From assembly GCA_029556545.1 (NCBI GenBank), contig JAKQEQ010000139.1:1-22465 (forward strand): a stretch of 22,465 bases of DNA, in the 5' to 3' direction. The position numbers were made by a program, and so were the translations under genes. Under the pieces are notes generated by a model. It worked only from the letters and a program-made list of their open reading frames with translations, had not been told where the DNA came from and did no database searches. Each line of letters opens with the position of its first letter. The first letter of the stretch is position 1. Positions 7,148 through 15,734 of this stretch are shown here, piece after piece. Source of the stretch: Candidatus Hydrogenedentota bacterium. GTDB lineage: Bacteria; Hydrogenedentota; Hydrogenedentia; Hydrogenedentales; JAGMZX01.

Positions 7148-10100
7148 GTGTTTACAGCCAGACAGATCAGCGGGCGCCGCGGGATGCATTGTTCCTTCGC
7201 GGCGATCATCGTGGTCGCGGTGGCGGCGGCGACGTCGATCGCGGCGTGGGCGGGCGAACTGGTCGCGCCGTCGGGCAGGGTCCTCGACAGCGACGTGATC
7301 AGCGGGGGCGGCGTGTATCTCAGCGGGACTGGCCACGGCATCCAGAGCGCGGTCGGCCAGACGGCCATCGGCGTTTCCCAAGGCGCTTCCCGTGCGGTCG
7401 TCAATCACGGTTGGCCCCCCCCGGACCCGGAACCGCTTCAGGTCGCGGGGCCGCTGGCGGGCGAGAAGTATCTTAATGACCCGACGCATAGCTTCACTGC
7501 GACGACGACGGGCGGCGTCCCGCCGTACACGTTCCAGTGGCAATTCTCGACGGACCCGGGCTTCGCGACCCCCGCGCCCATCAGCGCCGGGCTCGGCGGT
7601 CATCCGGGCGATCCCGCGGTTACGGTGACCATCGGCGGCGTTATCCCCGACAGCATCTTGAGTTTCGGTCCGATGACCATCGGAGTCGTCGGTTACTATC
7701 GCTGCGTTGCCACGGACACCGACTTGACGGAGGCGATCTCCGCCGTCGTGTTCCTTGATGTGCAACCCGCGGTGGGCGCGACGGACCCGGTCGGCGGGCA
7801 CCGGAACACCGGGGGATCGATGACGTTCAGCACGACGGCGTCGAACGGCTACACGCCGTATTCTTACGCGTGGTACAAGTCGCCGAACCCGACGCCGTTG
7901 TCGAACGGACCGACGGGCGGCGGGTCGACCATATCCGGCGCGGCCACGGCGGACATGACGATCAGCAACCTGCAATTGGCGGACGCCGGCGACTATTACT
8001 GTGTCGTGACGGACCGGCTGGTCAGCGGTTCGGGATCGACGAAGCAGACGGCGGCCGCGGCGATGACGGTGACGGACCTGCTGACTATCGCGGGCCCGGT
8101 GCCCGCCGAGGCGCGCATCTACGGTACGGCGCAGAACTTCGAGGTCACGGCCACGGGCGGGAGCGGCCCAGCGAACTACACGTTCCTCTGGGAATGGGAT
8201 CCGGACGGTTTCGGCACGGGCAACCCGGCGTTCGCGCTCTCGACCGGCACCCACCCCAATACGCAGACGCAGGTCACGATCTCGAACCCGAGCCCGGATG
8301 TCAGTCGGCTGGCGATGTCCAGCATTATTCAGAGCGCGAACGGCGAATACCGCTGCACGGTTTCGGACACGAGCCCGGACCCGGACGCGGTATCGGCGGC
8401 GGCGATTCTGGAGAAGCGCATCGCGGTGACGGTGACGAATCATCCGGCGACACCGGTCACTCGGGGCCAGTATGTCGACACGCTATCCCTGTCGGTGACG
8501 GCCACGGGCGGTTTCGCGCCGCTGAATTACCAGTGGGAGTACAGTTCGGACGGCGGTGGCACCTGGAATCCCGTCGCGGATGGCATAACGACCCACGTCC
8601 GGCCGGGCCACGACCCGTTGCTCACGGATCCGTGCAATTACCTGGTGCCGGTGGACGTGGAGATCTCCGGGGCGACGAGTTCCACGCTGCTTGTTGACCA
8701 CCCGTTGTACCAGGTCCATACGGGGCAGTATCGCTGTGTTGTGACGGACTCGTATCCGGGCGATCCGCCGCTGCCGCAAGGGACGGCGACGTCGAACGCT
8801 TCGGTGGTGACGATCCGGGACAAGATGGCGGTTGTGCGCCAGCCGGTGGGCGGCGAGTACTACGACGGGAACGTCGAATACATCAACGTGGCCGTGATCG
8901 GCGGCGTGCCGGTTCCGGCCACGCCGACACCGGAGAATCCGTGCCCGGCGCCGGATAATTACACGTTCGGATGGCGCTTCATGAACGTTGCCATGCTGAA
9001 TTCGCCGCGGAACCCGATGAAGTTCGACCCGGTGAAGTCGGGGACGGCGCCCGCACCGCCGTTTATCTATCCGGATGCGGTGGGCTACAGCGGCAATTAC
9101 AGCGTGACGGTGACGTATACGGGCATACCGGGACTACCGAGTGGCGATGCTCTGATCACGTCGCAGGCGGGGGCCATCCTTGTGCAGCCCGCGGTGAGCT
9201 TCCTGACGGCGCCGCAGGACGAGACGAAGAACGTGACGGATTCCGTGACGTTCACGGCGGAGGCGACGGGCGGGTATCCGGGGTACACGTACGCCTGGAA
9301 CTGGAACGGGAACCTGCTCGTGAACGGCAATCACCCGTCGGGATCGGGCGCGCAGGTCAGCGGCGCGGGCACGACGTCGATTACCATCACCGACTTGGGC
9401 GAGGCGGATGCGGGGACGTATGCAGTGGTGGTGAATGACTCCAAAGCGCCGTGCTCCGGCCCGACGCCCGGCCACCAGGACAAGTGCACGGCGACGGCGT
9501 CGGCCACGCTCGTGGTGACGAATAACATTCTGATTGAGGACGACCCGGACGATCTCGATGTGTACCACGGCGACAATGTGAGCTTCTCGGTGACGCCGGT
9601 CGGCGGCCAGCCGTCGTCGTACAGTTACGAATGGTACTGGGACTTCGGCGCGCCCGAAGGGGCGGTACAGTTGGAGAACGGGCCGCACCCGTCGGGCACG
9701 GGCGCGACGGTGAGCGGTGCGACTTCGGCGACGCTGCAGATCGCGGGGGTGCGCCTGGGCGCGACGCCGAACACGCGCGACGCGGGCCAATACTACGCGA
9801 TCGTTCGTGACGCGGTGCCGCAGAACAACGCGGGTCAATCCGCGCCGGCGACGCTGGGCGTGTACGCGGCGGTATCGGTGACGACGCATCCGGCGGCTGC
9901 AAACCGCTACGCGGGGGAGAGCGTGTCGTTCTCTGTCGCGGCGACGGGCGGCCTGCTTGGCCAGCGGAACTACCGCTGGCAGCGGAGCACGGACGGCGGC
10001 TTGAACTGGTCTGACCTGAGCGACGGCGGCGGGGTGTCCGGCGCAACCACGACGACGCTGACGCTGGCCTCGGTGGCCTTGGGCGACGACGCGAGCCGGT

Positions 10101-10888
10101 ACCGGTGCCGAGTGACGTCGCTGCCTTCGGACGTGAGTTCGCCGTCCTTCAACTGGGAGACGGAGTCGAACGCGGCGGTGCTGCGGGTGTCCGCGCCACT
10201 GGTGCTGTTGGACCGTCCGGCGGACGTGCAGGCGTATGTGACGGACCCGGTGTTCCAGTTGCGGGTGCACTTCGAGGGCGGTATGCCGGGCTACAGTTCG
10301 CAGTGGCGTCGGTCCGGCCTCGATCCGGTGTCCCCGGAAGTGGGCGCGGGCACGGGCACGATTATCCTTGGCGACCCGAACACGACGGTGCTGGCGGTAA
10401 GCCCAGCCTCGCTGTCGCCGGGGCTGTACGCCTATGCGGCGGAGTTGACGGACCAGGTGAAGACGACGCGTTCGGACGTGGGCACGGTCGAGATCGCGAA
10501 CAACCTCCAGTTCGTGCGCGGGTTGACGAACCAGGCGGTGCGCGCGCGGCAGCGGTTCGAGTGGTCGATCGAGGTTTCGGGCGGCCTGGGCGGCGTTCAC
10601 TACCAGTGGTACAAGTTCGAGGCCGAGGGCGGCAAGGCCTTCGTGCCGATCGTGGATGACGGCGCGCACTACGGTGCGCAAACGTCCAGCCTGACGTTCG
10701 TCGAGGTGGCGGCGGAGGATGACGGCTTGTACCTGGCGGAGGCGTCCGACGACTTCACGATCATCTCGTCCGAGGCATATTTGACGGTGGGTACGGCGCT
10801 GCCGGCGCTGGGCCTTGGCGGGCTGGCGCTGCTGACGGCGGCCAGCGCCTTGTTCGGCGCGGCGCGGCTGCGTCGTCGCGGTCGATAA
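7148..10888 (+). CDS. Large exported protein with about ten Ig-like domains and a C-terminal membrane-anchor/sorting signal
   Basis: With the GTG start at 7148 the product has 1246 residues. Residues about 1-36 are a signal peptide (RR, then a long Ala/Val/Ile core ending AAWA). A short domain with SGGGVYLSGTGHGIQSAVGQ follows. About ten units of 90-130 residues then repeat the Ig pattern: TATGG and a YxWxW strand early, an SGA.T..LTI segment, and DAGxYYCVVTD or GEYRCTVSD near the end. The last 30 residues contain LPALGLGG, a hydrophobic helix and the basic end RLRRRGR, the three-part layout of PEP-CTERM/IPTL-type and similar sorting tails. No exosortase or other sorting transpeptidase lies in the window. 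The protein is probably held at the cell surface and could act as adhesin or scaffold for the neighbouring fibres. An ATG start at 7184 would remove 12 residues and leave the signal peptide intact. Confidence 0.85.
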   Translation: MFTARQISGRRGMHCSFAAIIVVAVAAATSIAAWAGELVAPSGRVLDSDVISGGGVYLSGTGHGIQSAVGQTAIGVSQGASRAVVNHGWPPPDPEPLQVAGPLAGEKYLNDPTHSFTATTTGGVPPYTFQWQFSTDPGFATPAPISAGLGGHPGDPAVTVTIGGVIPDSILSFGPMTIGVVGYYRCVATDTDLTEAISAVVFLDVQPAVGATDPVGGHRNTGGSMTFSTTASNGYTPYSYAWYKSPNPTPLSNGPTGGGSTISGAATADMTISNLQLADAGDYYCVVTDRLVSGSGSTKQTAAAAMTVTDLLTIAGPVPAEARIYGTAQNFEVTATGGSGPANYTFLWEWDPDGFGTGNPAFALSTGTHPNTQTQVTISNPSPDVSRLAMSSIIQSANGEYRCTVSDTSPDPDAVSAAAILEKRIAVTVTNHPATPVTRGQYVDTLSLSVTATGGFAPLNYQWEYSSDGGGTWNPVADGITTHVRPGHDPLLTDPCNYLVPVDVEISGATSSTLLVDHPLYQVHTGQYRCVVTDSYPGDPPLPQGTATSNASVVTIRDKMAVVRQPVGGEYYDGNVEYINVAVIGGVPVPATPTPENPCPAPDNYTFGWRFMNVAMLNSPRNPMKFDPVKSGTAPAPPFIYPDAVGYSGNYSVTVTYTGIPGLPSGDALITSQAGAILVQPAVSFLTAPQDETKNVTDSVTFTAEATGGYPGYTYAWNWNGNLLVNGNHPSGSGAQVSGAGTTSITITDLGEADAGTYAVVVNDSKAPCSGPTPGHQDKCTATASATLVVTNNILIEDDPDDLDVYHGDNVSFSVTPVGGQPSSYSYEWYWDFGAPEGAVQLENGPHPSGTGATVSGATSATLQIAGVRLGATPNTRDAGQYYAIVRDAVPQNNAGQSAPATLGVYAAVSVTTHPAAANRYAGESVSFSVAATGGLLGQRNYRWQRSTDGGLNWSDLSDGGGVSGATTTTLTLASVALGDDASRYRCRVTSLPSDVSSPSFNWETESNAAVLRVSAPLVLLDRPADVQAYVTDPVFQLRVHFEGGMPGYSSQWRRSGLDPVSPEVGAGTGTIILGDPNTTVLAVSPASLSPGLYAYAAELTDQVKTTRSDVGTVEIANNLQFVRGLTNQAVRARQRFEWSIEVSGGLGGVHYQWYKFEAEGGKAFVPIVDDGAHYGAQTSSLTFVEVAAEDDGLYLAEASDDFTIISSEAYLTVGTALPALGLGGLALLTAASALFGAARLRRRGR

Positions 10889-11279
10889 CGGCGATATAAC
10901 GGACCGCTCGCGGTTCCCGTAGTTGCCCCGCATAGCGCGGGGCTGCCGCGGGCGCCGCGGGCGGTTTCTTCTTTGGAGGCGAAGGCGGGCGTCTCTTGTT
11001 TGGCGACGCCGGGCTGTCCGAGAAGGGACGTAGAAGAATCTAAGAACACAAGGGACGTTGGCGCAGCGGCGTGCCCGCCGTCAGCCCGCCGGGGGGCGAT
11101 AGGTAAGCCCGAGTCGCCGTCGCCGATTCCGCTCGTTCAATCCAGGATAGCCGCGGCAGCGGCCTCGATCACGCGCGGGTACGCAGTGAACCCCGCAGGT
11201 CAAGAGTACGCTTGCTTGGGCGCAAGTTGCCGCCGGAATATCGAGGGAAGGGTCCGGTAGACAACCCGAACGCGCCCGG
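10889..11279. other. 391-bp spacer between converging transcription units
   Basis: It separates the plus-strand surface cluster from the minus-strand hydrogenase operon. Apart from the terminator-like structure at 10925-10974 I see no gene, tRNA or repeat in it. Confidence 0.6.
10925..10974 (+). terminator. Probable terminator of the surface-protein cluster
   Basis: A 7-bp hairpin (GCCCCGC 10925-10931 / GCGGGGC 10937-10943) is followed by a second GC-only inverted repeat (CCGCGG 10946-10951 and 10955-10960) and then by the T-rich stretch at 10965-10974. It begins 37 bases after the stop of the Ig-domain gene. Confidence 0.5.
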
Positions 11280-12689
11280 TCAATCCGCCGCGGGCACTTC
11301 AAAGCCGAAGATGCTGCCGCGGTCGACGTGGCTTCGGACGTTGATGCGGCCGCCGTGCGCCTCGGCAATCCGGCGCACGATCACCAGGCCGAGGCCCGAT
11401 CCTGGAACTTTGGCAACGGCGGCGTGGGTTTTGTGCACGCGCACGAATTCCTGGAAGAGGCGGGTCTGGGCTTCCGGCGGGATGCCGACGCCGTTGTCTT
11501 CGACCTCGACGCGGACGAAGCGTCCGCGATTCATGGCGCGGACGGTGATGCGGCCGCCGTCCAGGGTGTACTTGACGGCGTTTGTGATGAAATTCGCGAC
11601 GGCCTCGCGGATCAGGCGGGGCACGCCGCGCACGGGGCGCAGCCCGTCCGCGAGTTCGAGGGTGAGCGCATGGCGGTGCTGGCGGGCGAGGTCCTGGTTT
11701 TCCTCGACGACGGCCCCGAGCAGCTCGGGGAGGTTAACGTCCTGCATATAGGATTCGAGGTCGCCGGATTCGAGGAGGGCGAGCGATTCGAGGTCGTGCA
11801 GGAAGGCCGTGAGTTCCCGGAGCCGGTGCTGGGCCCGGTCGGTCCACGCGGCCTGCTGATCGTTGAGCGGGCCGGCATAGCCGCCGCCGAGGTTGCTCAG
11901 CAGCATGCTGACCGCGCCGATGGGCGAGCGGAGGTTGTGCAGGGCGAGGTGGAGGAAATCCCGCCGCTGCCTCGAGAGACGATCGAGTTCCCGGTTCGAC
12001 TCGCGCAATTGCCGCGCGCCATCGCGCAGGAGCCGCATGAGATAGGTCATGAGCAGGGCGATCAGCGCGAAGAGCAGGCCCTGGACGACGAGCACGGTGA
12101 TGATGTAGCGTCCGTCGAGCGGCCCGTCGCCGGGGCGCGGCACGGCGCCTTCGGGGTAGTGGGCCGGGATGCAGCCCCTCCAGGTGCCTACGACCAGCAT
12201 GGCAAAGAGCGCGTAGCCAAAGAAGACATACGCGAAGGTGGCGCGGGGCGACAAGAGCACGCTGGCGATAATGACGTTGAAAATGAAGAACGCCTGAAAA
12301 GGCGATTGCGAGCCGCCGACGAGCCAGAGCGCCACCGTGAGGCAAAGGAAGTCGATCGCGATGCTGATGTCTATGACCAGAATGAGCAGGTCGCGCCGCG
12401 CGTTTGCGCGTTCGTAGTCGCCCCGGTAGGGCCGGGCAATGACATAGGCGACGCAGTTGCAGAGGAAGAGCACGGCGGCGAGAAGAGTGAACGCGCGCAC
12501 GTCGAGGCCGCGGATGTCCACCACGTACTCCGCGAAGACAGCGGCGATAACCATCGCCACGGCTACGAGAAAACGGACTTGGATAAAGGTGTAAAGCCGG
12601 TCGCCGAGGTGCATGCCCCGCCCGAAGAGGGGCTGGTCGTCCTCAAACAAGGCCTGTTTGTTTTCCGGCGCGTTATGCTCTTCCGCCAT
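11280..12689 (-). CDS. Membrane sensor histidine kinase
   Basis: This 469-residue protein starts at ATG 12689, nine bases behind AAAGGAG (12699-12705). About six transmembrane helices occupy residues 30-225, with no large periplasmic loop apart from a short one near 170-200. A coiled linker (residues about 230-245) leads to the H-box HNLRSPIGA with the phosphorylatable His251. The ATP-binding domain follows with N-box NFITNAVKYT (366-375), G1 DNGVGIP (398-404), F-box FQEF and G2 GSGLGLVIV. All catalytic boxes are intact. It is the last gene of the hydrogenase operon, 163 bases after the receiver protein, its probable partner. The stimulus is unknown; the placement suggests control linked to hydrogen or redox state. 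It is not a HoxJ-type soluble PAS kinase. Confidence 0.9.
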   Translation of the reverse strand: MAEEHNAPENKQALFEDDQPLFGRGMHLGDRLYTFIQVRFLVAVAMVIAAVFAEYVVDIRGLDVRAFTLLAAVLFLCNCVAYVIARPYRGDYERANARRDLLILVIDISIAIDFLCLTVALWLVGGSQSPFQAFFIFNVIIASVLLSPRATFAYVFFGYALFAMLVVGTWRGCIPAHYPEGAVPRPGDGPLDGRYIITVLVVQGLLFALIALLMTYLMRLLRDGARQLRESNRELDRLSRQRRDFLHLALHNLRSPIGAVSMLLSNLGGGYAGPLNDQQAAWTDRAQHRLRELTAFLHDLESLALLESGDLESYMQDVNLPELLGAVVEENQDLARQHRHALTLELADGLRPVRGVPRLIREAVANFITNAVKYTLDGGRITVRAMNRGRFVRVEVEDNGVGIPPEAQTRLFQEFVRVHKTHAAVAKVPGSGLGLVIVRRIAEAHGGRINVRSHVDRGSIFGFEVPAAD

Positions 12690-12763
12690 CAGGGCAGTCT
12701 CCTTTGCGCACTTCACGCCGATGTGCCTTCACGCATGCCTCCCGCCGTCGAAACACCCGCGCC

Positions 12764-12800
12764 GGAACCGCGCGCCCGGTTGTCCCCGAGATGCGGTTCC
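12764..12800 (-). other. Hairpin in the receiver-kinase spacer
   Basis: GGAACCGC (12764-12771) pairs perfectly with GCGGTTCC (12793-12800) across a 21-nt loop. It lies inside the only large gap of the operon. It could lower read-through into the kinase gene or protect an mRNA end. No T-run follows it. Confidence 0.35.
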
Positions 12801-12852
12801 AGCGCGACTACTCCACGCGCGAAACCCGGCGAGGCGATCCGCGCCCTCTCGC

Positions 12853-13224
12853 TCAAGCGTCTCGCAGTTTTGCCTTGAGCGTGGCGACCAGCGTGGTCGG
12901 ATCAATGGGCTTCTGGAAGATGCCCGCCAGACCGAGGTCGCGCGTGTCGATATTATAGCGCACCGTGTCGCCCGCCGAACTCAACATGTAAACCGGGCCG
13001 CGGAAGCCGATTTCCTTCAGCTTCTGGGCCAGCCAACTGCCGGAGTCCACGTTCTCCATCATCAGGTCGACAATGACCGCGTCCGGCCTGATCCGCTCGG
13101 CGACCTTCAGGCCCTCTTCGCCGTTGGCGGCTTCGCCGACGGAGAAGCCCTCCGCCTCGAGCACGACGCGCAGCGCCGCGCGAACATCGGGGTCGTCGTC
13201 GATGGTCAGAATCGTTTTTTCCAT
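12853..13224 (-). CDS. Stand-alone receiver-domain response regulator
   Basis: This 123-residue protein starts at ATG 13224, eight bases after GGAG (13233-13236), and consists of one receiver domain only. The acidic pocket is D9-D11, the phosphoacceptor D53 (VIVDLMM), the conserved hydroxyl residue S82 or S83 (YMLSSAG) and the conserved lysine K105 (FQKP). All active-site positions are present. There is no DNA-binding or enzymatic output domain, so it must act by protein contact or in a phosphorelay, as CheY and Spo0F types do. It starts five bases after the stop of the hydrogenase endopeptidase gene, which places it firmly in the hydrogenase operon. The kinase downstream is the obvious candidate partner. 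Confidence 0.92.
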   Translation of the reverse strand: MEKTILTIDDDPDVRAALRVVLEAEGFSVGEAANGEEGLKVAERIRPDAVIVDLMMENVDSGSWLAQKLKEIGFRGPVYMLSSAGDTVRYNIDTRDLGLAGIFQKPIDPTTLVATLKAKLRDA

Positions 13225-13229
13225 GCCCG

Positions 13230-13679
13230 TTACTCCCTACGCGTGCCGATCCATGATCGGATGAAGGAAAACGCTTCGTCAAAGTTGGCCTGCGCCTGCG
13301 GCGTCAGACCCTCCTGAAACTCGAATTCGTAACCGCGGATGCCGAGCACCCACGCCTCGGGCGCCCTGCCGAAATGCTCGACCGCGACGGCCAGCACCGA
13401 CTCCGGCGAAACGCTGTGGCTCGTGAACGTGATCTCCGTCGCTGGCGCGATGCGCTCGAACGTGAACGGCGCGGGCGCGGTCTTGCTCGCGTCCACGAAC
13501 ACGACCGCCTCGTACTCCGCCAGGTCCGCGCCGTCCTCGACATTCAACTGGTAGTCGGCGTCCGTCGTGACGCCCGGCAGGCCGAGCGCCTCGAGCCGCG
13601 CCGCCATCGCGGGCCCCAAGCCGTCGTCTTGCCGGCCCGGGTTCCCATAACCCAGCACCATGATACCCTTGAGCGTCAC
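13230..13679 (-). CDS. hoxW: Hydrogenase maturation endopeptidase (M52/HoxW-HycI family)
   Basis: This 149-residue protein starts at GTG 13679. An ATG at 13661 would shorten it by six residues to just before the nucleotide-fold strand, which seems too short. The family fingerprints are visible: GYGNPGRQDDGLG at residues 10-22 with D18/D19 at the position of nickel ligand Glu16 of HybD, FVDA with D63, and SHSVSP with H88, matching Asp62 and His93 of HybD. These proteases cut the C-terminal extension from the hydrogenase large subunit after nickel insertion. The gene follows hoxH by six bases, and HoxH still carries the cleavable tail. The symbol is assigned by context; sequence alone identifies the family. 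Confidence 0.88.
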   Translation of the reverse strand: MTLKGIMVLGYGNPGRQDDGLGPAMAARLEALGLPGVTTDADYQLNVEDGADLAEYEAVVFVDASKTAPAPFTFERIAPATEITFTSHSVSPESVLAVAVEHFGRAPEAWVLGIRGYEFEFQEGLTPQAQANFDEAFSFIRSWIGTRRE

Positions 13680-13685
13680 CCTGCG

Positions 13686-15137
13686 TCACCCGCGGATGCG
13701 TTCGTCCACCACCGCGCCATCCGGGCCAATGATCTGCACGTGCAGCCGCATCTGGCCCAGCGCGTGGGTGGCGCAGCTCAGGCAGGGGTCATAGGCGGGG
13801 ATGCCGACCTCGATGTGGTTGAGGAGGCCGTCCGTGATTTCCTCCTTGCCCTCGAGGTGCGCGCGGGCCACGACGTTCACGCAGCGGTTCATCGCCTCGT
13901 TGTTGTTCGTTGTCGAGACAATGAGGTTCGCCCGGGTGATCTGGTCGAGTTCGTTGACTTCATAGTGGTGGAAGAGCGTGCCGCGCGGCGCCTCGATCCA
14001 GGCCACGCCCCGGTCGCGCCGCGTGCCGGTCACGACGAGGTCCGTTCCCTGGAGGTCAGGATCGGGCAGCAGTTCCTTGAATTTCTCCGCCGAATGCACG
14101 AGCTCGATCATGCGCGCCCAGTGATACGCCATCGTTGCGTTGATGGGCTTGCCGTTCCCGAGCGCCATGAACTCCTGGCGCTCCTTCTCGGCGATGGGCG
14201 TGTCGATGAAGTCGCAGTTATTGATGCGCGCCAGCGGCCCGACGCGGTACCAGCCGTCTTCCTTGCCCAACGACTTGATGTACGGGAATTTCATGTAGCT
14301 CCAAGGCCGCACTTCCTCGGCGATGTAATCGAGGTAGTCCGCCGGCGCCACTTGGTCGAAGATGATGCCGCCGTCGGCGTCTTTGGCGCGGAGCTTGCCG
14401 TCGTAGAGGTCGAGACAGCCGTCCTCGCGCACAATGCTGAGATGGTTTGAGGGAAACGAACCGAAGGCGAGCAGCATCTCGGCGTTCTCGAGCGTGGTCT
14501 TCTTGCACAGATCGAGTCCCTCGACCGCCCACGCGAGCATCGTGTCCGCGTCCTTGAGCAGGGCGTCGCGTTCCTCGATGCTCAGGTTCTTGTTCATGCC
14601 GCCAGGAATCGAGCCGGTGCCGTGGACCTTCTTGCCGGCCGTCGCCTTGATGACTTCCTGGCCGTACTTGCGCATCAGTACGGCCTTCTTGGCGACATCG
14701 GGGAAGGCGGCGAGGACCGCCAGCACGTGGCGCTTCTCGACCGGCGCGTCGAACCCGAAGAGCAGGTCCGGTGACGCGAGGTGGAAGAAGTGCAGCGCAT
14801 GGGACTGGTAGGTTTGCCCGTAATGCATGAGGCGGCGCATCTTCTCGGCAGTCGGCGTGAGCTTGTCCGCGCCCACGATCACGTCCATGGCCTTCGACGC
14901 CGCGAGGTGGTGGCTCACCGGGCAGATGCCGCACAAGCGCTGGACGATCGTCGGCGCCTCCCAGTAGAACCGGCCTTGCGCGAAGCGCTCGAAGCCGCGA
15001 AACTCGATGATATGGAAGCGCGCCTGTTGCACCTTGCCCGCCTCATCGAGGTGGATCGTGACCTTGCCGTGTCCCTCGACGCGGGTCACCGGGTTAATGA
15101 CGATTTTCCGCTTCCCGTTTGTCGTTGTCGTTGCCAT
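13686..15137 (-). CDS. hoxH: NAD-reducing [NiFe] hydrogenase large subunit HoxH
   Basis: This 483-residue protein starts at ATG 15137, nine bases after GGAGA (15147-15151). It holds the Ni-Fe active site where H2 is split or formed. The L1 motif RLCGICPVSHH (C69, C72) and the L2 motif DPCLSCATH (C452, C455, H458) supply the four nickel-binding cysteines. The L1 form with PVSHHLA is that of group 3d (bidirectional/NAD-linked) enzymes. Twenty-five residues follow H458 (ALGQM onward), the extension that is removed in maturation; the matching protease is the next gene. The protein has no export signal and lies in an operon with hoxF, hoxU and hoxY, which fits a cytoplasmic enzyme. Confidence 0.95.
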   Translation of the reverse strand: MATTTTNGKRKIVINPVTRVEGHGKVTIHLDEAGKVQQARFHIIEFRGFERFAQGRFYWEAPTIVQRLCGICPVSHHLAASKAMDVIVGADKLTPTAEKMRRLMHYGQTYQSHALHFFHLASPDLLFGFDAPVEKRHVLAVLAAFPDVAKKAVLMRKYGQEVIKATAGKKVHGTGSIPGGMNKNLSIEERDALLKDADTMLAWAVEGLDLCKKTTLENAEMLLAFGSFPSNHLSIVREDGCLDLYDGKLRAKDADGGIIFDQVAPADYLDYIAEEVRPWSYMKFPYIKSLGKEDGWYRVGPLARINNCDFIDTPIAEKERQEFMALGNGKPINATMAYHWARMIELVHSAEKFKELLPDPDLQGTDLVVTGTRRDRGVAWIEAPRGTLFHHYEVNELDQITRANLIVSTTNNNEAMNRCVNVVARAHLEGKEEITDGLLNHIEVGIPAYDPCLSCATHALGQMRLHVQIIGPDGAVVDERIRG

Positions 15138-15158
15138 GTCTGTAGGTCTCCGCTGGGA

Positions 15159-15701
15159 TCAGTCGTATTTGACCAGTTCGTAGGGCAGCGCCACTTCCTT
15201 ACCCTGGAGTAGCGCCACCAAGGCCGCCCACAACGTGTCCGCCGACGGCGGGCACCCCGGCAGGAAGTAATCGATCTTGACCACCTCGTGACACGGATAC
15301 ACCTTGTCCAGCATCGTCGGGATGTCCGGGTCGTTCGGGATGATCCCGTCGTTCTGGATGGTGGGTCCGTTCAGGTAGGCCTCTTCGAGGCATTCCTTGA
15401 GCGGCACGGTGTTCCGCATCGAGGGCACGCCGCCCGTTATCGCGCACGAGCCTATCGCGATCAGAATCTTGCAGTGCTTGCGGAACTCGCGCAGGAATTC
15501 CACGTTCTCCTCGTTGCTGACGCCGCCTTCGATAATGCCGATGTCGACCGGTCGCGTGAACTCCTTGATGTCGTTTATCGGGGACTTGTCGAACTCGATT
15601 AGCTCGACGAGGTCGATAATCCGCTCGTCAATATCGAGAAACGACATGTGACAGCCGAAGCAACCCGTGAAGAAACCGGTCGCCACTAATGGTTTCGCCA
15701 T
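15159..15701 (-). CDS. hoxY: NAD-reducing hydrogenase small subunit HoxY
   Basis: This 180-residue protein starts at ATG 15701, eight bases after AAAGGA (15710-15715). It carries the proximal [4Fe-4S] cluster next to the Ni-Fe site: GCFGCHMS (C14, C17), IGSCAITGG (C86) and LPGCPPSAD (C150) are the four ligands. The short length, without Tat signal or C-terminal ferredoxin-like part, is that of soluble group 3 small subunits and excludes the membrane-bound uptake type. It lies 33 bases after hoxU and 21 bases before hoxH. Confidence 0.94.
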   Translation of the reverse strand: MAKPLVATGFFTGCFGCHMSFLDIDERIIDLVELIEFDKSPINDIKEFTRPVDIGIIEGGVSNEENVEFLREFRKHCKILIAIGSCAITGGVPSMRNTVPLKECLEEAYLNGPTIQNDGIIPNDPDIPTMLDKVYPCHEVVKIDYFLPGCPPSADTLWAALVALLQGKEVALPYELVKYD

Positions 15702-15734
15702 GACTCCATTCCTTTCTCGGCCGTGCTTCGCCGT

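Noticed and set aside
11135-11143. GTTCAATCC, resembling a tRNA T-loop
   Set aside because: The flanking bases do not form a T-stem, and no acceptor or anticodon arms can be drawn.
11328-12878. Plus-strand open frame of 516 codons over the histidine kinase
   Set aside because: The minus-strand reading has all kinase boxes and a good ribosome site, while the plus-strand product is Glu/Arg/Asp-rich without family resemblance.
13686-15701. Regulatory (H2-sensing) hydrogenase HoxBC feeding the kinase
   Set aside because: The small subunit is of the short soluble type next to diaphorase genes, and the large subunit keeps the cleavable C-terminus with an adjacent protease; sensor hydrogenases lack that extension.
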